Assembly (NCBI RefSeq): GCF_900115865.1
Contig: NZ_FOXY01000005.1
Location: 62,001-126,000 of the forward strand
Origin: Donghicola eburneus
Lineage (GTDB): Bacteria > Pseudomonadota > Alphaproteobacteria > Rhodobacterales > Rhodobacteraceae
Direction: 5' to 3'
Length of the DNA stretch: 64,000 nt
Shown: positions 61,223 to 64,000 of the stretch, piece by piece
Layout: each line of letters opens with the position of its first letter
How positions within the stretch are numbered: position 1 is the first letter of the stretch
The notes under the pieces: model-generated
What the model was told of the DNA's origin: nothing
What the model saw: only the letters and a program-made list of their open reading frames with translations
Database searches by the model: none
Program-made: the position numbers and the translations under genes

Positions 61223-61987
61223 ATGACTGCAGGAAACTATCGGGCCTGCCTTGACCACGTTTTGAGGTGGGAAGGTGGCTATGTCGACCACCCGCGCGAT
61301 CCGGGTGGCGCGACCAATCACGGCATCACGCGGGCCACGCTGGCGGCGCATCGCGGACGTGCTGTATCAAAGCAAGACGTGCGCAATCTGACTATCGCTG
61401 AGGCTGGAGAAATCTACCGCCCGAAATACTGGAACAAGGTCAAAGGTGATCAGCTGCCCGATGGCATGGATTTGGTCGCTTTCGATGGCGGTGTGAATTC
61501 CGGCCCGTCGCGTGGCGTTCGCTGGCTGCAGAAGGGTCTTGGCGTTGCCGCAGATGGTGCCATTGGTCCCGTCACGTTGGAAGCGGCGCAGACAGCGCGA
61601 ACGGGTGTTTCCATCATCCAGCGGGCATGCGCTGCGCGCATGGGTTTCCTGCAGAAGTTGGGCACGTGGTCCACCTTTGGGCGGGGTTGGGCGCGCCGGG
61701 TTGCCGATACCGAAGCGACTGCGGTGGCGATGTACTCGAGGTCTGCTGATGTCGTGGCGGGTGAAGCTGAACGCGCGGACAAGGCAAAAGCGACCCAGGC
61801 CACGGGTGCGACCGGAACGGCGGCAGGTGGCGCGGGAACGGGCCTGCTGGATCTGCCGGAATGGGCCTTTGGCGGCGTCATTGCGGTGGCGGTGGTCATC
61901 GCGCTGTTCATGGCTTTGAGCGCGGCACAACACGCGCGCCGGGCTGCGGCTTATCGTGCAAAGCAGAGGGAATTGGCCAATGGGTAA
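61223..61987 (+). CDS. Endolysin, glycoside hydrolase family 108 type
   Basis: 254 residues. CLDHVLRWEGGYVDHPRDPGGATNHGITRATL gives the catalytic Glu17 in WEGGY and the conserved DPGGATNHGIT, then YRPKYWNKVKGDQLPDG, FDGGVNSG. A peptidoglycan-binding-like segment follows (GLGVAADGAIGPVT). A C-terminal membrane helix (about 211-233: WAFGGVIAVAVVIALFMALSAAQ) would tether it. It lyses the host; no signal peptide. Confidence 0.93.
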   Translation: MTAGNYRACLDHVLRWEGGYVDHPRDPGGATNHGITRATLAAHRGRAVSKQDVRNLTIAEAGEIYRPKYWNKVKGDQLPDGMDLVAFDGGVNSGPSRGVRWLQKGLGVAADGAIGPVTLEAAQTARTGVSIIQRACAARMGFLQKLGTWSTFGRGWARRVADTEATAVAMYSRSADVVAGEAERADKAKATQATGATGTAAGGAGTGLLDLPEWAFGGVIAVAVVIALFMALSAAQHARRAAAYRAKQRELANG

Positions 61988-62198
61988 ACCATGGTGGAGG
62001 TCAAAAACATACTGGTTCAACGCGCTAATGGCGCTGATGGCCGTCATTGCCGAACTGACCCCGATCATCGACCACCTAGTCGCCGCTGGATATGACGCAG
62101 AGTGGGTTGCGCCCCTGCGGGCAGGCATTGCCTTTGTGACCGTCATTGGCAACATGATCCTGCGCGCGATCACCACTGAGCCGGTGACGCTGCGATGA
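61980..62198 (+). CDS. Small membrane protein
   Basis: 72 residues (MGKPWWRSKTYWFNALMALMAVIAELTPII, VAPLRAGIAFVTVIGNMILRAI). Two hydrophobic segments. Start ATG 61980 overlaps the endolysin's end by 8 bases. Resembles a short holin accessory found next to GH108 endolysins. Confidence 0.66.
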   Translation: MGKPWWRSKTYWFNALMALMAVIAELTPIIDHLVAAGYDAEWVAPLRAGIAFVTVIGNMILRAITTEPVTLR

Positions 62199-62593
62199 GC
62201 GGTATTATCGCATTCCTGATCAAGCTGGGCTTTGGCGGCGTTGTCGACAAGGCCCTTGATCACATGGAGCGGCGCGCGGAACTGCAAAATGACCGTGAGC
62301 GTCTGAAATCGGAAACCACCGTGGCGCTTGCGCGCGAGGCCGTCAGCGAAGCGAAGATCATGGCGGACTACAACCGCGCCAAGCTGTCGTTTCCTTGGTT
62401 CTGGGTGTTTGCGGGCATGTTCATCGCGCCGCTGGCGCTGTGGTGGGCGGCGGTCATTCTCGATAGCGTGTTTATGTTCAGCTGGTCAGTGGCCGATCTG
62501 CCGACTCCACAGATGCAGGAATGGGCAGGCGATATGATCCGCTGGCTGTTCTATGTCGGATCGGGGGTCGGTGCCCTGCGCATGCTTCGTTAG
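62195..62593 (+). CDS. Hypothetical phage membrane protein
   Basis: 132 residues: a short N-terminal hydrophobic helix, a charged coiled segment (MERRAELQNDRERLKSETTVALAREAVSEAKIMADYNRAK), and two hydrophobic helices (FPWFWVFAGMFIAPLALWWAAVIL, MIRWLFYVGSGVGALRML). Probably a spanin-like or holin component at the end of the lysis operon. Overlaps the preceding gene by 4 bases. Confidence 0.62.
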   Translation: MSGIIAFLIKLGFGGVVDKALDHMERRAELQNDRERLKSETTVALAREAVSEAKIMADYNRAKLSFPWFWVFAGMFIAPLALWWAAVILDSVFMFSWSVADLPTPQMQEWAGDMIRWLFYVGSGVGALRMLR

Positions 62594-62689
62594 CGCACGA
62601 ATTGCCTGTGCTCCGTTGACGTGCTTCTGGACCAATCAATAGTCAGCAACTAGCCTGAGCAGAACGTAGGTGTGATAACTGAGAAAAGT

Positions 62690-63466
62690 ATGGGCATTAT
62701 TCTTCGCAAATCGACCAATCATCTTCCTTCTGATGGTCATTCTGTTCGCCTTAATACTCTTGAATACTTCCGAACCCACAAGGATCCTGAGATTGGAGAC
62801 CCTCAAGAGACAAAGCAAGAAGTTCGTGCGGTTTTTCAGAGGTATAGCGTTGGTTCTGAATTTGCGAATACCCTAGTTCCCGGAATTACGGGTATTGACG
62901 ATTTTAATGCGCTGAAGCGATACGGCCTGACTGAGCAAGGCTCAATCCAAGTGGAAGGTGCAAGTTTCATGTTAGATGGGGCTTGGCGCTTCCACTATAC
63001 AGGGTCCGACGCATTTGTGTTCTGCATGAGTATGCTTTCTGAAGAAAGTGCAGAGATATTCGGTGAATATGAGGGCTTTTGGGATATCGAGGCTACTTCG
63101 GCAGATGCGCTGGCAGAGAGAATTCTTGATTTTGCCAATTCTCTGCTCCCTTCTAAGAAGGCCGCTTTTCGCCCTGAAACTTCTATATTCTCTGAAGAGA
63201 TGTACAGGAATGCGGTGTTTGTACTCCGCCACGGGGAAGTTAAGTACGAATCGAATGTGGTGGACTTTGGTCAAATCTGGAAGCCGCTAGAAGAGCCACT
63301 TGTTAGGCGGTTGACGCGACCTGAGTTTTCAAAGCGCCCTGACTATTGTCATCAAAAAGAATACCGTTTTGCGCTTTATTTGGTCGGGCGGCAAACTATC
63401 CTGCCGCTGCGTCCAGATGTGCCGTTCGACGCTGATCCTATTATTCTGCGGGGAATTTTATCATAA
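62690..63466 (+). CDS. Accessory (moron) protein next to the integrase
   Basis: 258 residues from ATG 62690 (GTG 62672 is an alternative). Distinctly AT-richer and different in codon use from the phage core, a sign of separate acquisition. Segments such as RLNTLEYFRTHKDPEIGDPQE, FVFCMSMLSEESAEIFGEYEG, and CHQKEYRFALYLVGRQ recall the layout of DUF2971-like proteins, but the match is loose. It lies between lysis genes and int, a common place for phage-defence or superinfection genes. Function unknown. The 3' end overlaps the integrase end by 6 bases. Confidence 0.7.
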   Translation: MGIILRKSTNHLPSDGHSVRLNTLEYFRTHKDPEIGDPQETKQEVRAVFQRYSVGSEFANTLVPGITGIDDFNALKRYGLTEQGSIQVEGASFMLDGAWRFHYTGSDAFVFCMSMLSEESAEIFGEYEGFWDIEATSADALAERILDFANSLLPSKKAAFRPETSIFSEEMYRNAVFVLRHGEVKYESNVVDFGQIWKPLEEPLVRRLTRPEFSKRPDYCHQKEYRFALYLVGRQTILPLRPDVPFDADPIILRGILS

Positions 63467-64000
63467 AGTGCGTCGGCGCGTTTTGCGTTCTGGTAGTGGT
63501 TGGGTCAGCCGGTCCAACCATTCCCAATCTTCATATTTGTCGCCCGTCTGCTTGATGTGGGTGTATCGCTGCAAGGAAGACCATGAGCGATGCCCGGACA
63601 CGGCGGCAACCTGCGGAATCGAAAGTCCCGTTTCGAATAGTCGCGTCACGCCTTCATGGCGCAGATCATGAAAGCGCAGGTCTTCTATCCCCAAGAACTT
63701 ACAAGCCCGTGTGAAGGCGGCGCTGATGGTGTCGCTGTGATAGGGGAAAACCCTGTCCTTTTTCTTTGGCATCGCCAGCGCAATCTTTAAGGCCGGGTCC
63801 GGCAGATCACACCAGACATCGTTGCCGATCTTGTCGCCCGGATGCTTCATGTCGGTGATGAACACCCGGCTGTGATCGGCATCCAGCCCCTTCCATGTTA
63901 TGCGGGTGATTTCTTCCTGCCGTCGCGTCGAGAACAGGGCGAAGCCCATCACCCGGTGCATCGGCAGAGAGCTGGGCCGATGGCGGTGCTTTTGTTCGAA
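63461..64000 (-). CDS. int: Tyrosine integrase (dusA-type), C-terminal part
   Basis: At least 179 residues, open at the right edge. Tyrosine-recombinase catalytic residues are seen: Arg in FSTRRQEEI, HDLRHEG (His-x-x-Arg), GHRSW, and Tyr in LQRYTHI. It inserts the phage at dusA, consistent with the split dusA at 29406. The 5' end and the attR site lie beyond the window. On the opposite strand to the late genes, facing the right end of the prophage. Confidence 0.9.
   Translation of the reverse strand, partial: FEQKHRHRPSSLPMHRVMGFALFSTRRQEEITRITWKGLDADHSRVFITDMKHPGDKIGNDVWCDLPDPALKIALAMPKKKDRVFPYHSDTISAAFTRACKFLGIEDLRFHDLRHEGVTRLFETGLSIPQVAAVSGHRSWSSLQRYTHIKQTGDKYEDWEWLDRLTQPLPERKTRRRTL

Overview
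The window is GC-rich alphaproteobacterial chromosome. Gene content points to a marine Rhodobacteraceae (Roseobacter-group) species: an aglEFGAK alpha-glucoside locus, a stand-alone pterin-binding methyltransferase beside a MetF-like protein and a 'virulence factor' domain protein, monomeric NADP-isocitrate dehydrogenase, and nadABC. The species assignment is inference. No rRNA, tRNA or CRISPR array was seen.

Host part (1 to about 29,470). A partial GH1 beta-glucosidase and a LacI regulator (minus strand) face aglE-F-G-A-K (plus strand). Together they are a sugar import and hydrolysis locus, with a perfect LacI-type palindrome before aglE. Next is a minus-strand one-carbon operon, then Ppx/GppA-RlmE-flavin oxidoreductase-like genes. 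These are followed by an abutting ECF sigma/anti-sigma pair and a GMC dehydrogenase divergent from a LysR regulator. A curli-type amyloid locus follows: a 601-residue curlin-repeat protein on the minus strand, divergent from csgF-csgG, two small secreted curlin-like proteins (one with an Asn/Gly tail) and an Inh-like/SH3 protein. NAD synthesis genes nadA-nadB-nadC, a lone WGR protein and icd complete the host part.

Prophage part (about 29,470 to beyond 64,000). A siphovirus-type prophage has split dusA: about 21 codons of dusA remain at 29406, and a dusA-type tyrosine integrase runs off the right edge. The left arm is a leftward early operon with a PrtN-like activator and a DUF2303 protein. 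At 33.9-35.2 kb is a lambda-like switch. It has a two-site left operator, a HIRAN-domain gene in the position of lambda rex, a repressor, a three-site right operator and a Cro-like gene. The rightward early region carries small proteins, an HD hydrolase, DUF4031 and DUF1376-like proteins, and a palindrome-rich stretch with a perfect DnaA box that I read as a candidate replication origin. Then come HNH nuclease, terminase, portal, ClpP-like protease and HK97-type capsid, connectors, tail genes including a short second tail chaperone, an SGNH-hydrolase tail fibre, lysis genes, an AT-rich accessory gene and the integrase.

The most notable signals are the complete lambda-like operator architecture with a HIRAN protein in the rex position, the putative phage origin, intrinsic-terminator-like hairpins placed just before several late genes, the large curli-like locus without csgE or csgD in view, and the accessory gene next to the integrase.
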